A program made the translations under genes and the position numbers. 64,000 nucleotides of DNA from Pseudomonas marginalis (GTDB lineage Bacteria; Pseudomonadota; Gammaproteobacteria; Pseudomonadales; Pseudomonadaceae): assembly GCF_008692035.1 (NCBI RefSeq), contig NZ_VTFG01000002.1:1860001-1924000 (forward strand), given 5' to 3'. Of the stretch, positions 8,341 through 17,414 are shown piece by piece. The first letter of the stretch is position 1; each line of letters begins with the position of its first letter. Under the pieces are notes generated by a model that saw only the letters and a program-made list of their open reading frames with translations, did no database searches and was not told the origin of the DNA.

Positions 8341-9503
8341 GCGCCTACCTCAATGCCCTCGGCGTGATTTGCGCCCTTGGCCGTGGCCAGGCCGCCGTCA
8401 GTCGCAGCCTGTTTGCCGGCGACTGCTCGGGAATGCGTGCCGAAAGCGGCTGGGTGCCGGAGCGCACGCTGCCGGTAGGCAGTGTGCACGGCGAGCTGGT
8501 GACCATCCCGGTGGAACTCGGCCAGCAAAGCAGCCGCAATAACCAACTGCTGCTGGAGGCGGCGCTGCAGATCGAGGGCGAGATTCGCCAGGCGATCCAC
8601 CGCTATGGCGCCTCGCGGGTCGGGGTGGTGCTCGGCACCAGCACCTCGGGCATCGACGAAGCCAGCCGCGGTATCGCCCAGTACCTGCGCGATCAGCACT
8701 TCCCCAGCGACTACGACTACCAGCAACAGGAACTCAGCGCCCCGGCGAATTTTCTCGCCGACTGGCTGCAACTGAGCGGCCCGGCCTATGTGATTTCCAC
8801 CGCCTGCACCTCCAGCGCCCGGGCCTTGATGAGCGCACAACGCCTGCTCGACCTGGGAGTGTGCGACGCGGTGCTCTGCGGCGGCGTCGACAGCCTGTGC
8901 AAGCTGACCCTCAATGGGTTCGACGCGTTGGAAGCGGTGTCCAACGAACGCTGCAACCCGTTTTCGTTGAACCGCAACGGCATCAATATCGGCGAAGCGG
9001 CGGTGCTGTTCCTGATGACTAAAACGCCTGCGGCGATCGCCCTGCTCGGCAGCGGTGCGAGTTGCGATGCGCACCATATTTCCGCGCCGGAACCCGCCGG
9101 CAAAGGCGCGTTGCAGGCGATGCGCAAGGCCCTGGCCAGCGCAAAAGTGCAGCCCGGGCAGATCGGCTACCTGAACCTGCACGGCACCGCCACCCAACAC
9201 AACGACGCCATGGAAAGCCTGGCCGTCGCCAGCCTGTTCCCCGACGGCGTGGCCTGCTCGTCGACCAAACCCATGAGCGGCCACACCCTGGGCGCGGCCG
9301 GCGCGCTGGAAGCCGCGTTCTGCTGGCTGAGCCTGGCCCACGGCCGGGTGCCGCCCCATGTGTGGGACGGCCAGGCCGACCCCACGCTGCCCGCCCTGCA
9401 ATGGGCGCAGGCGGGGGACACCTTGGAAAAACCCCGCCTGATGAGCAACTCGTTTGCCTTCGGTGGCAACAATGTCAGCCTGATAATCGGAGAGGCCCCA
9501 TGA
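8337..9503 (+). CDS. Beta-ketoacyl-ACP synthase (KS), first of two
   Basis: 388 aa. The catalytic set is complete: Cys157 in STACTSS, His282 in HGTATQ, Lys311 and His316 in KPMSGHTLG. It should therefore be an active condensing enzyme and not a chain-length factor. It is somewhat short for FabF because N-terminal loops are reduced, as in the ApeO-type ketosynthases of the type II polyene PKS. The start at 8337 is coupled to the lipoprotein stop (ATGA); in-frame codons upstream lie inside the preceding gene. Confidence 0.88.
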   Translation: MSAYLNALGVICALGRGQAAVSRSLFAGDCSGMRAESGWVPERTLPVGSVHGELVTIPVELGQQSSRNNQLLLEAALQIEGEIRQAIHRYGASRVGVVLGTSTSGIDEASRGIAQYLRDQHFPSDYDYQQQELSAPANFLADWLQLSGPAYVISTACTSSARALMSAQRLLDLGVCDAVLCGGVDSLCKLTLNGFDALEAVSNERCNPFSLNRNGINIGEAAVLFLMTKTPAAIALLGSGASCDAHHISAPEPAGKGALQAMRKALASAKVQPGQIGYLNLHGTATQHNDAMESLAVASLFPDGVACSSTKPMSGHTLGAAGALEAAFCWLSLAHGRVPPHVWDGQADPTLPALQWAQAGDTLEKPRLMSNSFAFGGNNVSLIIGEAP

Positions 9504-9961
9504 CCGATTGGCCACTCGCCGAACTGCTGCCCCACGCGGGCGACATGATCCTGATCGACCAGGTGCTGTCGTTCGATGAAGAGCAGATTCACACCCGCCT
9601 CACCGTCAAGCCCGGCGGCCTGTTCAACCGCCCTGACGGCAGCCTGCCGGCCTGGGTCGGCGTCGAGTTGATGGCGCAGAGCGTCGCCGCCTACGCCGGC
9701 TGCCGTGCCCGTCAAAAGGGTGAAGCGGTGGAACTGGGCTTCCTGCTCGGCACACGCAAGTTCGAGTGCAACGTGGAACACTTCCCGGCCGGCGCCGAGT
9801 TGAACATCCACGGCCTGCGTTCCCTGGAAGACGACAACGGCATGGGTGTGTTCGAATGCCACCTCACCGGTAGCGGTATCCAGGCCAGTGCGCGCCTGAA
9901 TGTATTTCGACCGCCCCAGGCGGCCAACTATTTAGATGAATCGAAGGACGAAACGCCATGA
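9500..9961 (+). CDS. Hotdog 3-hydroxyacyl-ACP dehydratase (ApeP-like)
   Basis: 153 aa. His12 (LLPHAGDM) and Glu56 (WVGVELMAQS) correspond to the catalytic His and acidic residue of FabA/FabZ-type hotdog dehydratases. It would dehydrate the beta-hydroxyacyl-ACP to the trans-enoyl intermediate that builds the conjugated polyene. Together with the adjacent KS and reductase it completes an iterative extension cycle that lacks an enoyl reductase, which is why double bonds remain. Coupled to both neighbours by ATGA overlaps. Confidence 0.87.
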   Translation: MTDWPLAELLPHAGDMILIDQVLSFDEEQIHTRLTVKPGGLFNRPDGSLPAWVGVELMAQSVAAYAGCRARQKGEAVELGFLLGTRKFECNVEHFPAGAELNIHGLRSLEDDNGMGVFECHLTGSGIQASARLNVFRPPQAANYLDESKDETP

Positions 9962-10686
9962 CTGAACCCGTACTGGTCACCGGCTCCAGCCGTGGCATCG
10001 GCCGCGCCATTGCCCTGCGCCTGGCCCAGGCCGGGCATGACATCGTGCTGCATTGCCGCAGCGGTCACGCCGAAGCCTGCGCGGTACAGGTCGAGATCGA
10101 GGCCTTGGGCCGCCAGGCGCGGGTGCTGCAATTCGATGTGGCGGACCGCGCCGCGTGCAAGCAGATCCTTGAAGCCGATGTTGAGCAACACGGTGCTTAT
10201 TACGGCGTGGTGCTCAACGCCGGCCTGACCCGCGACGGTGCCTTCCCGGCCCTGTCGGAAGACGATTGGGACGTGGTGATGCGCACCAACCTGGATGGTT
10301 TCTACAACGTGCTGCACCCGGTGATGATGCCGATGATTCGTCGTCGCGCAGCCGGGCGTATCGTGTGCATCACCTCGGTCTCCGGGTTGATCGGCAACCG
10401 TGGCCAGGTCAACTACAGCGCCTCCAAGGCCGGCCTGATCGGTGCGGCCAAGGCCCTCGCCATCGAACTGGGCAAGCGCAGGATCACCGTCAACTGCGTC
10501 GCCCCCGGCCTGATCGACACCGCCATGCTGGATGAAAACGTACCGGTGGAAGAACTGATGAAGATGATCCCGGCGCAACGCATGGGCACCCCGGAAGAAG
10601 TCGCCGGTGCGGTGAATTTCCTCATGTCGGCCGAAGCCGGCTATATCACGCGCCAGGTCCTGGCCGTGAATGGAGGCCTGTGCTGA
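9958..10686 (+). CDS. 3-oxoacyl-ACP reductase, FabG-like SDR
   Basis: 242 aa classical short-chain dehydrogenase/reductase. The cofactor motif is TGSSRGIG (residues 8-15) and the catalytic residues are Ser140, Tyr153 and Lys157 (YSASK). It should reduce the beta-ketoacyl-ACP with NADPH in each polyene extension round. The ATG overlaps the dehydratase stop, and the TGA shares one base with the next ATG. It is dedicated to this pathway by context and is unlikely to be the housekeeping FabG, which normally sits with fabD-acpP-fabF. Confidence 0.88.
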   Translation: MTEPVLVTGSSRGIGRAIALRLAQAGHDIVLHCRSGHAEACAVQVEIEALGRQARVLQFDVADRAACKQILEADVEQHGAYYGVVLNAGLTRDGAFPALSEDDWDVVMRTNLDGFYNVLHPVMMPMIRRRAAGRIVCITSVSGLIGNRGQVNYSASKAGLIGAAKALAIELGKRRITVNCVAPGLIDTAMLDENVPVEELMKMIPAQRMGTPEEVAGAVNFLMSAEAGYITRQVLAVNGGLC

Positions 10687-11912
10687 TGAAACGCGTCGTC
10701 GTCACCGGCATGGCCGGCGTGACCTCCCTGGGCAGCGACTGGGACACCATCGCCGCCAACTTCCGCGCCAACCGCAGCGGCATCCGACGCATGGACGAGT
10801 GGGAGCGTTTTACCGAATTGAACACGCGCCTGGCCGGGCCGGTCGATGATTTCGTCGTGCCCGCCCATTGGACGCGCAAGCAGCTGCGCAGCATGGGCCG
10901 TGTCTCGCGCCTGGCGGTGTGGGCGGCGGAACAGGCGTTGCAGGACGCGGGCTTGCTCGGCGACGAGTCGATCAAGGACGGGCGCATGGGCGTGGCCTGT
11001 GGCTCGTCCACCGGCAGTACCGACGAGATCAAAGCCTTCGGCAATATGCTGCTGAACTCGGTGGCCGAGGGGCTCAATGCCAACTCCTACGTGCGCATGA
11101 TGCCCCACACCACGGCGGCGAATATCAGCATCTTCTTTGGCCTCACCGGGCGGCTGATCCCCACGTCCAGCGCGTGTACCAGCGGCAGCCAGGGCATCGG
11201 CTATGCCTATGAAGCGATCAAGTTCGGCCGCCTGCCGTTGATGCTCGCCGGCGGCGCCGAGGAGCTGTGCCCCACCGAAGCCATGGTGTTCGACGCGCTG
11301 TATGCCACCAGCCTGAAGAACGATGCGCCGCAGACCAGTCCACGTCCCTACGACAGCGGCCGCGATGGCTTGGTGATCGGCGAAGGCGGCGGCATGCTGG
11401 TGCTCGAAGAGCTGGAACACGCACTGGCGCGGGGCGCGCATATCCATGCCGAGATCGTCGGTTTCGGCAGCAATGCCGACGGCCAGCACACCACGCGCCC
11501 GGAACAGAAAACCATGCGCCGCGCCATGGAGCTGGCCCTGGAAGATGCGGGCCTGGAGCCGGCCGCCATCGGCTACGTCAACGGCCACGGCACCGCCACC
11601 GACCAGGGCGATATCGCCGAGACCCAGGCTACCAGCAGCCTGTTCGGCAGCCGCATGCCCATCAGCTCGCAGAAAAGCTTCCTCGGCCACACCTTGGGCG
11701 CCTGCGGTGCGCTGGAATCGTGGTTCAGCATCGAGATGATGAACCGCGACCAATACGTGCACACCTTCAACCTGGACTCCGTCGACCCGCAATGCGGCGA
11801 GCTGGATTACCTGCAGGGTGAATTCCGCGAGATGCACCACGACTACGTGATGAACAACAACTTTGCCTTTGGCGGCGTCAATACTTCGTTGATCTTCCGC
11901 CGCTGGTCCTGA
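10686..11912 (+). CDS. Beta-ketoacyl-ACP synthase (KS), second of two
   Basis: 408 aa FabF-like condensing enzyme with an intact active site: Cys164 in SSACTSG, His301 in HGTATDQ, Lys330 and His335 in KSFLGHTLG. The ATG at 10686 was chosen over the upstream GTG at 10680 because it overlaps the reductase stop by one base. Two complete ketosynthases in tandem match the polyene type II systems, where one partners a chain-length factor and the other may start or extend differently (inference). Confidence 0.88.
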   Translation: MKRVVVTGMAGVTSLGSDWDTIAANFRANRSGIRRMDEWERFTELNTRLAGPVDDFVVPAHWTRKQLRSMGRVSRLAVWAAEQALQDAGLLGDESIKDGRMGVACGSSTGSTDEIKAFGNMLLNSVAEGLNANSYVRMMPHTTAANISIFFGLTGRLIPTSSACTSGSQGIGYAYEAIKFGRLPLMLAGGAEELCPTEAMVFDALYATSLKNDAPQTSPRPYDSGRDGLVIGEGGGMLVLEELEHALARGAHIHAEIVGFGSNADGQHTTRPEQKTMRRAMELALEDAGLEPAAIGYVNGHGTATDQGDIAETQATSSLFGSRMPISSQKSFLGHTLGACGALESWFSIEMMNRDQYVHTFNLDSVDPQCGELDYLQGEFREMHHDYVMNNNFAFGGVNTSLIFRRWS

Positions 11913-11938
11913 CTTTTTAATCGATTGGAGAATACGGA

Positions 11939-12385
11939 ATGTCTTCCTTGCTACGCGTCACCCTGATCACCCTGGCTCTGCTGGTCACCGCCGGCTGCAC
12001 CAGCAAGCCGGTCCTCAACACCCAGCACGACCTGCCGGCCGACGCCCAGGTCAGCGAAGAAAAGATGAAAAAGGTGATCGTCAACGCCCTGCAAAAACGC
12101 GATTGGACAGTGCAACGCCTGAGCCCGCAACTGGTACAGGCCGAAATCATCGTGCGCAACCAGTACTACGCGGCCATCGACATCCGCTACACCCGCAACA
12201 GCTACGCCATCACCTACCGCGACAGCCGCCAACTGGGCTACAAGGACGGCAAGATCCATCGCAACTACAACCGTTGGGTGAACAACCTGGACAGCGACAT
12301 CATGGCGGGACTGCGCAGCAATGGCGTGAGTGGTGAGGCAGGGTCGGCAGCGCAGTTGTTTGAGCAGACGGGAACGTCGAAGTAA
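11939..12385 (+). CDS. Small lipoprotein at the end of the APE operon
   Basis: 148 aa with a lipoprotein signal peptide; lipobox VTAGC, lipidated Cys20, next residue Thr. The rest is soluble and basic with several Tyr-rich stretches (NQYYAAI, YRDSRQLGYKDGK) and no domain I recognise. It lies 26 bp after the second ketosynthase behind a TTGGAG ribosome site, so it is probably the last gene of the operon. A stable hairpin follows. Function unknown; a role in outer-membrane delivery or an accessory envelope role are both possible. Confidence 0.75.
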   Translation: MSSLLRVTLITLALLVTAGCTSKPVLNTQHDLPADAQVSEEKMKKVIVNALQKRDWTVQRLSPQLVQAEIIVRNQYYAAIDIRYTRNSYAITYRDSRQLGYKDGKIHRNYNRWVNNLDSDIMAGLRSNGVSGEAGSAAQLFEQTGTSK

Positions 12386-12404
12386 AACCAAGGCCGGGCA
12401 CATC

Positions 12405-12432
12405 CTCTGTGGCGAGCGGGCTTGCCACAGAG
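12405..12432. repeat. Single REP-like palindrome
   Basis: A perfect 9-bp inverted repeat (CTCTGTGGC and GCCACAGAG) encloses a 10-base loop containing the REP-typical GAGCGGGCTT. It sits between the last polyene-operon gene and the convergent LysR gene, where it could also act as a transcript barrier. The sequence resembles the common REP unit of fluorescens-group Pseudomonas. There is no T-run, so a classical terminator is less likely. Confidence 0.65.
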
Positions 12433-12449
12433 AGCCCGTTGGCGGTGAG

Positions 12450-13343
12450 TTATTGCACCGCCTTGCGCGTCAACAACTCCACAAACGCCTGCGCCATCGG
12501 CGTTTGTGCGCCTTTGCGCTGCACCAGCCATACCGCCGTCACCGCCTCCTGATCCAACAAGGTGCGATAGACCACGCCATCGATGCGTATCCGTTGGTAC
12601 GACGCCGGCAGCACCGACACGCCCAAGCCCGCCGCCACCAACCCGATGATGGTCATCGCCTCCCCCGCTTCCTGGGCGAAGTGCGGGCTGAAGCCGGCAT
12701 CACGGGCCAGGTTGAGCAGTTGGGCGTACAGGCCACTGCCGTAGGTGCGAGGGAAAAATACAAAGGGTTCCTCCGCCAGTTGCGCAAGGTGCAGGCCACG
12801 CTCACTGCCCTCCACTAAGGGGTGGTCAGCGTTTAATACGGCAACCAGCGGTTCGCGCATCAGCTCAATCACACTCAATGAGTCCGGCAACGGCAGCGGA
12901 CGCATCAGCCCAACCTGGATCGACTCATCCACCAGCGATTCGGCCACTTCGGTGCTGCTCATTTCCTGCAGGTTCAGGTGCACCGCCGGGAAGGCTTGGC
13001 GAAACGCGAAGATCGCCTGCGGAATCGTGGAGTTGAACGGCGCCGACGAGGTGAAGCCGATCTTCAACTCGCCCAGCTCCCCCAACTGCGCACGGCGGGC
13101 CACATCCGCCGCCTTGTCGACCTGGGCCAGTACCAGCCGCGCCTCGTGCAGGAACAAGCGCCCGGCCTCGCTCAGTTCGACCCGACGATTGGTACGCTCA
13201 AACAAGCGCGCGCCCACCTCCTGCTCCAGTGCCTGGATCTGCTGGCTCAATGGCGGTTGCGAGATGCCCAGCACCTGCGCGGCACGGCCAAAGTGCAGTT
13301 CTTCGGCAACGGCAATGAAGTACCGCAGGTGACGTAGTTCCAT
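12450..13343 (-). CDS. LysR-family transcriptional regulator
   Basis: 297 aa. The N-terminal winged helix-turn-helix (residues 1-60, MELRHLRYF ... GISQPPLSQQIQALE) and the C-terminal effector domain are of usual LysR length. The N-terminus resembles the BenM/CatR/HcaR branch. It is divergent from the MFS transporter gene with about 125 bp between starts, the usual layout of a LysR regulator controlling its neighbour. The inducer cannot be deduced. Confidence 0.88.
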   Translation of the reverse strand: MELRHLRYFIAVAEELHFGRAAQVLGISQPPLSQQIQALEQEVGARLFERTNRRVELSEAGRLFLHEARLVLAQVDKAADVARRAQLGELGELKIGFTSSAPFNSTIPQAIFAFRQAFPAVHLNLQEMSSTEVAESLVDESIQVGLMRPLPLPDSLSVIELMREPLVAVLNADHPLVEGSERGLHLAQLAEEPFVFFPRTYGSGLYAQLLNLARDAGFSPHFAQEAGEAMTIIGLVAAGLGVSVLPASYQRIRIDGVVYRTLLDQEAVTAVWLVQRKGAQTPMAQAFVELLTRKAVQ

Positions 13344-13467
13344 GCCAGCCTCATTAGGTCGTAAAAGCTATCAAACGGGTCGAACAATATATTGGAAAGA
13401 ATCATTAGCCAGCTATATTCTTTTTTGCATTGCCAGTCCTGGCAGGCTTTTCCTCCCCGAGGTCTCC

Positions 13468-14745
13468 GTGAAATCTGCTGTCGCTCCATTCGCCCAAGAC
13501 GTCCCGCCCACCGCCCTGGATGAGGTGGTGGCGCAGCTCAATGACGCATACATCGAAAAAGGCACGCCGATGTTCATGCGCACGGTGCTGGCGCTGTTCT
13601 CCGGCGGCTTCGCCACGTTCGCCCTGCTGTATTGCGTACAGCCGATGATGCCGGCGCTGTCCCACGAGTTCTCGATCAATGCGGCACAAAGCAGCCTGAT
13701 CCTCTCAGTGGCGACGGCGATGCTGGCGCTGGGTTTGCTGATTACCGGGCCGATTTCCGACACCCTGGGCCGCAAACCGGTGATGGTCGCCGCGTTGTTT
13801 TGCGCCGCGCTGGCGACCATCGCCAGCGGCCTGATGCCGTCCTGGGAAGGGATTCTGCTGATGCGTGCGCTGGTGGGCCTGTCCTTGAGCGGACTGGCTG
13901 CCGTGGCGATGACGTACCTGAGCGAAGAAATCCACCCCCAGCACATTGGCCTGGCCATGGGCCTGTACATCGGCGGCAACGCCATCGGGGGCATGAGCGG
14001 ACGCCTGATCATCGGTGTACTGATCGACTTCGTCAGCTGGCACACCGCAATGCTGATCATCGGCGCCCTGGCGCTGATTGCCGCCACGGTGTTCTGGAAG
14101 ATCCTCCCCGAATCGCGCAACTTCCGCGCCAGCAGCCTCAAGCCGCGCAGCCTGGTGGATGGCTTCGTCATGCATTTCAAGGATGCCGGCCTGCCGTGGC
14201 TGTTCCTTGAAGCCTTCCTGCTGATGGGCGCATTCGTGACGATGTTCAACTACATCGGCTATCGCCTGCTGGCCGACCCGTATGGCCTGAGCCAGGCCTT
14301 GGTGGGCCTGCTGTCGCTGGTGTACCTCTCGGGCATCTACAGCTCGGCGAAAATCGGCTCCCTGGCCGACCGCCTCGGCCGCCGCCGCGTGCTCTGGGCC
14401 ACCATCGTGCTGATGCTCGGCGGCATGGCCCTGACCCTGTTCACCCCACTGTGGCTGGTGGTGCCGGGCATGCTGATCTTCACCTTCGGCTTCTTTGGCG
14501 CCCACTCGGTGGCCAGCAGTTGGATCGGGCGCCGCGCGGTGAAAGCCAAGGGGCAGGCGTCGTCGCTGTATCTTTTTTGCTATTACGTAGGCTCAAGCAT
14601 CGCCGGGACAGCGGGCGGCTTCTTCTGGCACTTCGGCGGATGGAACGGCATCGGCGCGTTTATCGTGGCGCTGTTGATGGGTGCGTTGCTGGTGGCGTTG
14701 AAGTTGGCGAAGTTGCCGCCGTTGGGGAGCGCAAAAAGCGCGTAA
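13468..14745 (+). CDS. MFS transporter (YnfM-like)
   Basis: 425 aa with about 12 hydrophobic helices. The loop 2-3 motif GPISDTLGRKPV and its repeat GSLADRLGRRRV identify the major facilitator superfamily. The GTG start at 13468 follows CGAGG by a good spacing, and the frame upstream of it runs into the LysR intergenic region. A soluble N-terminal extension of about 35 residues precedes TM1. Likely a drug/metabolite proton antiporter in the inner membrane; substrate unknown. Probably controlled by the divergent LysR regulator. Confidence 0.85.
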   Translation: MKSAVAPFAQDVPPTALDEVVAQLNDAYIEKGTPMFMRTVLALFSGGFATFALLYCVQPMMPALSHEFSINAAQSSLILSVATAMLALGLLITGPISDTLGRKPVMVAALFCAALATIASGLMPSWEGILLMRALVGLSLSGLAAVAMTYLSEEIHPQHIGLAMGLYIGGNAIGGMSGRLIIGVLIDFVSWHTAMLIIGALALIAATVFWKILPESRNFRASSLKPRSLVDGFVMHFKDAGLPWLFLEAFLLMGAFVTMFNYIGYRLLADPYGLSQALVGLLSLVYLSGIYSSAKIGSLADRLGRRRVLWATIVLMLGGMALTLFTPLWLVVPGMLIFTFGFFGAHSVASSWIGRRAVKAKGQASSLYLFCYYVGSSIAGTAGGFFWHFGGWNGIGAFIVALLMGALLVALKLAKLPPLGSAKSA

Positions 14746-14821
14746 CACCTGCACCTCTGGCGGTTCCGGCGGGCCAAGGTACACTGTCGGCATTCGTCAG
14801 TCTTGGTAAAGGAAAGCCAGA

Positions 14822-16087
14822 ATGCGCCTGGACCAGCTTCATATTCAGAATTTTCGTTGCTACGAAGATGCCACTTTTGACTTTCAGCCGGGTTTTAACC
14901 TGGTGGTGGGGGTTAATGGGAGCGGTAAGACTTCGTTGTTGCAGGCGGTGGCGGCAAGCCTGTATTCGTTTTCATCGTCATTGGGGGGAGCGGCTCTTCA
15001 GATCTCAAACCAAGATGCAAGGTTCGAAATCCAAGAGTTCGAGGGTCGCTATAGGTTTGAACGTATATATCCCGTGACACTGGATGCTGTCGGCTCCGCT
15101 TTCGGCCGCGCGGCTTGGAATGAATCGTTGGTACGTGAAGGTCAACTCAAGGTCTTTGATATCCCAGTACTCAACAGTTCAATTGATATCCTCAACCCAT
15201 CATCAAAAAACATTGTTGATCTCCCGCTCATGGCTTTTTATCGAGCTGACCGCCGATGGAATTCGTCTGATATATCTGTTGAATTCGCAGCACGCCAACA
15301 ACCCTCAAGACTAGACGCCTACAAAGACTGGTTTGATGCCTCTGCAAATCTAGAAACATTTGAAAGCTGGCTTATTGGAAAAACCTTAGAACGCCTTCAG
15401 AAAATGTCTCGTTCCACAGCATCACCCAAGTTCAATGACGAGCTCCAACTGATAAATTCAGCGCTGACCCACGCTCTACCTGACGCAAAAGGGATTGAGT
15501 ACGACCTTGGTATTCGCAGCTTACTGGTGCATTTTGAAAACAATAGAAGCTTAACTTTTAACAGTTTGAGCGATGGACAGCGCGGCATGCTGGCAATGGT
15601 TTCTGACATAGCTCGGCGAATGTGCCTACTCAATCCACACTTAAAAAATAAAGTTTTAGAAGAGACAACTGGAATTGTCATAATCGACGAACTGGACATC
15701 CACTTGCACCCTGGATGGCAGCGGACAATAGCTTCGACTTTGAAAAAACTATTCCCTAAAATCCAATTCATCGCAGCCAGTCACTCGCCTCAAATTATTG
15801 GTAGTCTCAGGCCAGGAGAAGTCATTCTCTTAACTAATGAATCCCCCTCTCATCCCCGCGTTACTTATGGGTTAGACTCCAGCCGAATCCTTGAAGAAGT
15901 CATGGGTGTCTCCGAGCGCGAGCCAAAAGTAGAAGTACTTCTAAGCGAACTATTCAGCACCATCGAAGATAACGAACTGGAAAAGGCCAAAACCCAGCTC
16001 CAAGCACTTAAAAAACTAGCGCCAGACCTACCCGAATTTGCTGGTGCCCAAGCGCTGATTCGCCGCAAGGAGATACTCAGAAAATGA
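14822..16087 (+). CDS. ptuA: Septu-type defence ATPase PtuA (AAA/ABC-like)
   Basis: 421 aa. An N-terminal RecF/SMC-like start (LDQLHIQNFRCYED) leads to Walker A GVNGSGKT (residues 30-37). An ABC signature-like LSDGQRG (249-255), Walker B IVIIDE (285-290) and a switch His in ASHSPQ (His321) follow. The 4 bp overlap with an HNH nuclease gene of the TIGR02646/PtuB type matches Septu and related retron-effector modules, in which PtuA and PtuB form an anti-phage complex. Base composition from about 14.95 kb onward is clearly more AT-rich than neighbours, a sign of horizontal transfer. AAAGGAA lies before the ATG. Confidence 0.8.
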   Translation: MRLDQLHIQNFRCYEDATFDFQPGFNLVVGVNGSGKTSLLQAVAASLYSFSSSLGGAALQISNQDARFEIQEFEGRYRFERIYPVTLDAVGSAFGRAAWNESLVREGQLKVFDIPVLNSSIDILNPSSKNIVDLPLMAFYRADRRWNSSDISVEFAARQQPSRLDAYKDWFDASANLETFESWLIGKTLERLQKMSRSTASPKFNDELQLINSALTHALPDAKGIEYDLGIRSLLVHFENNRSLTFNSLSDGQRGMLAMVSDIARRMCLLNPHLKNKVLEETTGIVIIDELDIHLHPGWQRTIASTLKKLFPKIQFIAASHSPQIIGSLRPGEVILLTNESPSHPRVTYGLDSSRILEEVMGVSEREPKVEVLLSELFSTIEDNELEKAKTQLQALKKLAPDLPEFAGAQALIRRKEILRK

Positions 16088-16728
16088 AACAAGTGTTCAA
16101 AGGAACTGAACCTGCTTCTTTTAGTCAGTGGAAAGCTTCAATCAACGACGAATGGGTACCCACATACTCTACGCTGCAGAATCCCGAAAAACGTGAACTG
16201 CATGTCAGCTTATTGCTGGAACAAGGTGGCTTTTGTTGTTACTGCGGCAGAGATATTGATGCTGCATCCAGCCACATCGAACACTTCCGTCCCCAGGAGC
16301 ATTTCGAAGAGCTGGCGCTTGAATACCAAAACCTTCATGCCTCCTGCATCAGGGAAACCAAGCCCGGTTCGCCTTTGCATTGCGGGCACGTCAAAGGCAA
16401 TTGGTTTGATGAAGCTGAACATATCTCGCCCACCGAGGACGGTTGTGAACTGCGCTTCCGCTATCTATTGACGGGGCAAATCCAAGCGACAGATACCAAT
16501 GACTCGCCAGCAACAAAAATGATCGAAGTCCTAGCCTTGGATATCGCCTATCTGAACAACCGCCGCCAAGATGCCTTAGAGCGCGTATTCGATCCGGCAT
16601 TTGTTGCCCAGGCCACTGACGAGGACTTCAAAACCATTACGACTGCATTACGCGCGACAGAACTCGGTAATCAGCAAGCCTTCGATCATGTGGTTGCACG
16701 ATTTGCAGAACAAATTCTGACACCCTGA
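16084..16728 (+). CDS. ptuB: Septu-type HNH endonuclease PtuB
   Basis: 214 aa. A zinc-binding CxxC pair (Cys51, Cys54) is followed by HIEHFRPQ (His64, His67) and YQNLHASC (Asn83, Cys88), and later by a Cys100-Gly-His pair. This is the HNH arrangement of TIGR02646/PtuB proteins. It is probably the DNA-cutting effector activated when PtuA senses infection. Start and PtuA stop overlap (ATGA), so the two are co-translated. Codon use is AT-rich like ptuA. Its last 43 bases are also read on the other strand as the C-terminal end of the cytochrome b561 gene. Confidence 0.8.
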   Translation: MKQVFKGTEPASFSQWKASINDEWVPTYSTLQNPEKRELHVSLLLEQGGFCCYCGRDIDAASSHIEHFRPQEHFEELALEYQNLHASCIRETKPGSPLHCGHVKGNWFDEAEHISPTEDGCELRFRYLLTGQIQATDTNDSPATKMIEVLALDIAYLNNRRQDALERVFDPAFVAQATDEDFKTITTALRATELGNQQAFDHVVARFAEQILTP

Positions 16729-17264
16729 TCCCCGAGCACAGCACCGGATGTCTTCTCAAAAGACATCCGCGCCATCACCCGCTTGCCCCGGCGCTCATGC
16801 ATGACTACGGCGCCGATATGCAGGACCAGCATCAGCAGCAACCCCACACACGAGAGCACATGCACACGGGTATACAGGGCGATGCGGGCCGGGTCGTGGT
16901 CGAGGGGGGCGATGGAGAGCAGGTTAAAGATATTGATCGGGCGATCCATCATCAGCACGCCGGTCGCCAACACCGCGGCGAGCACCAGGTACATGGCCTT
17001 GTGAACCAGCAACGCCAGGTATTCCTGCGGTGTTCGCTTGACGGAAAAGTCCAGGCCGTGGGCAAAGGAACAATAGACCCGCAAGACAAACACCGGAATA
17101 TAGACAGTGGTCAGCGACACATTGAAGAACGCCACCCACGCCTTGACCGAGGCGGGCACGCTGAATACAGCCACGAAAAAACCCGACAATAACGCCCACA
17201 CAATAATGACAGCCGAAACCCAATGCAGCAGTTTCTGGCTCGTTGAATACGCTGAAGTGTTCAT
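16686..17264 (-). CDS. Cytochrome b561 family protein
   Basis: 192 aa with four TM helices and conserved histidines for two b-type hemes (LLHWVSA near residue 14, HKAMY, HVLSC and LMLVLHIG). It is likely a diheme inner-membrane electron carrier that oxidises quinol. The ATG at 17264 starts just before the first heme helix. The family usually ends soon after the MARM segment; here an extra roughly 20-residue tail follows, and its last codons lie antisense to ptuB. This suggests the original 3' end was replaced when ptuAB inserted. Confidence 0.8.
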   Translation of the reverse strand: MNTSAYSTSQKLLHWVSAVIIVWALLSGFFVAVFSVPASVKAWVAFFNVSLTTVYIPVFVLRVYCSFAHGLDFSVKRTPQEYLALLVHKAMYLVLAAVLATGVLMMDRPINIFNLLSIAPLDHDPARIALYTRVHVLSCVGLLLMLVLHIGAVVMHERRGKRVMARMSFEKTSGAVLGDQGVRICSANRATT

Positions 17265-17414
17265 CCTGAGATCACCTGACAATGAACGCCATGCACTGGC
17301 GAGAGGAAGAGTCGGGTAGGATTTTTACCGAGGCAAGTTACCGGAGGCTGTAGGAGAAATCCCAAAGCATCCACATTACCAAGGCAGGACTTAACGAACG
17401 CTGAAACGCAGCGA

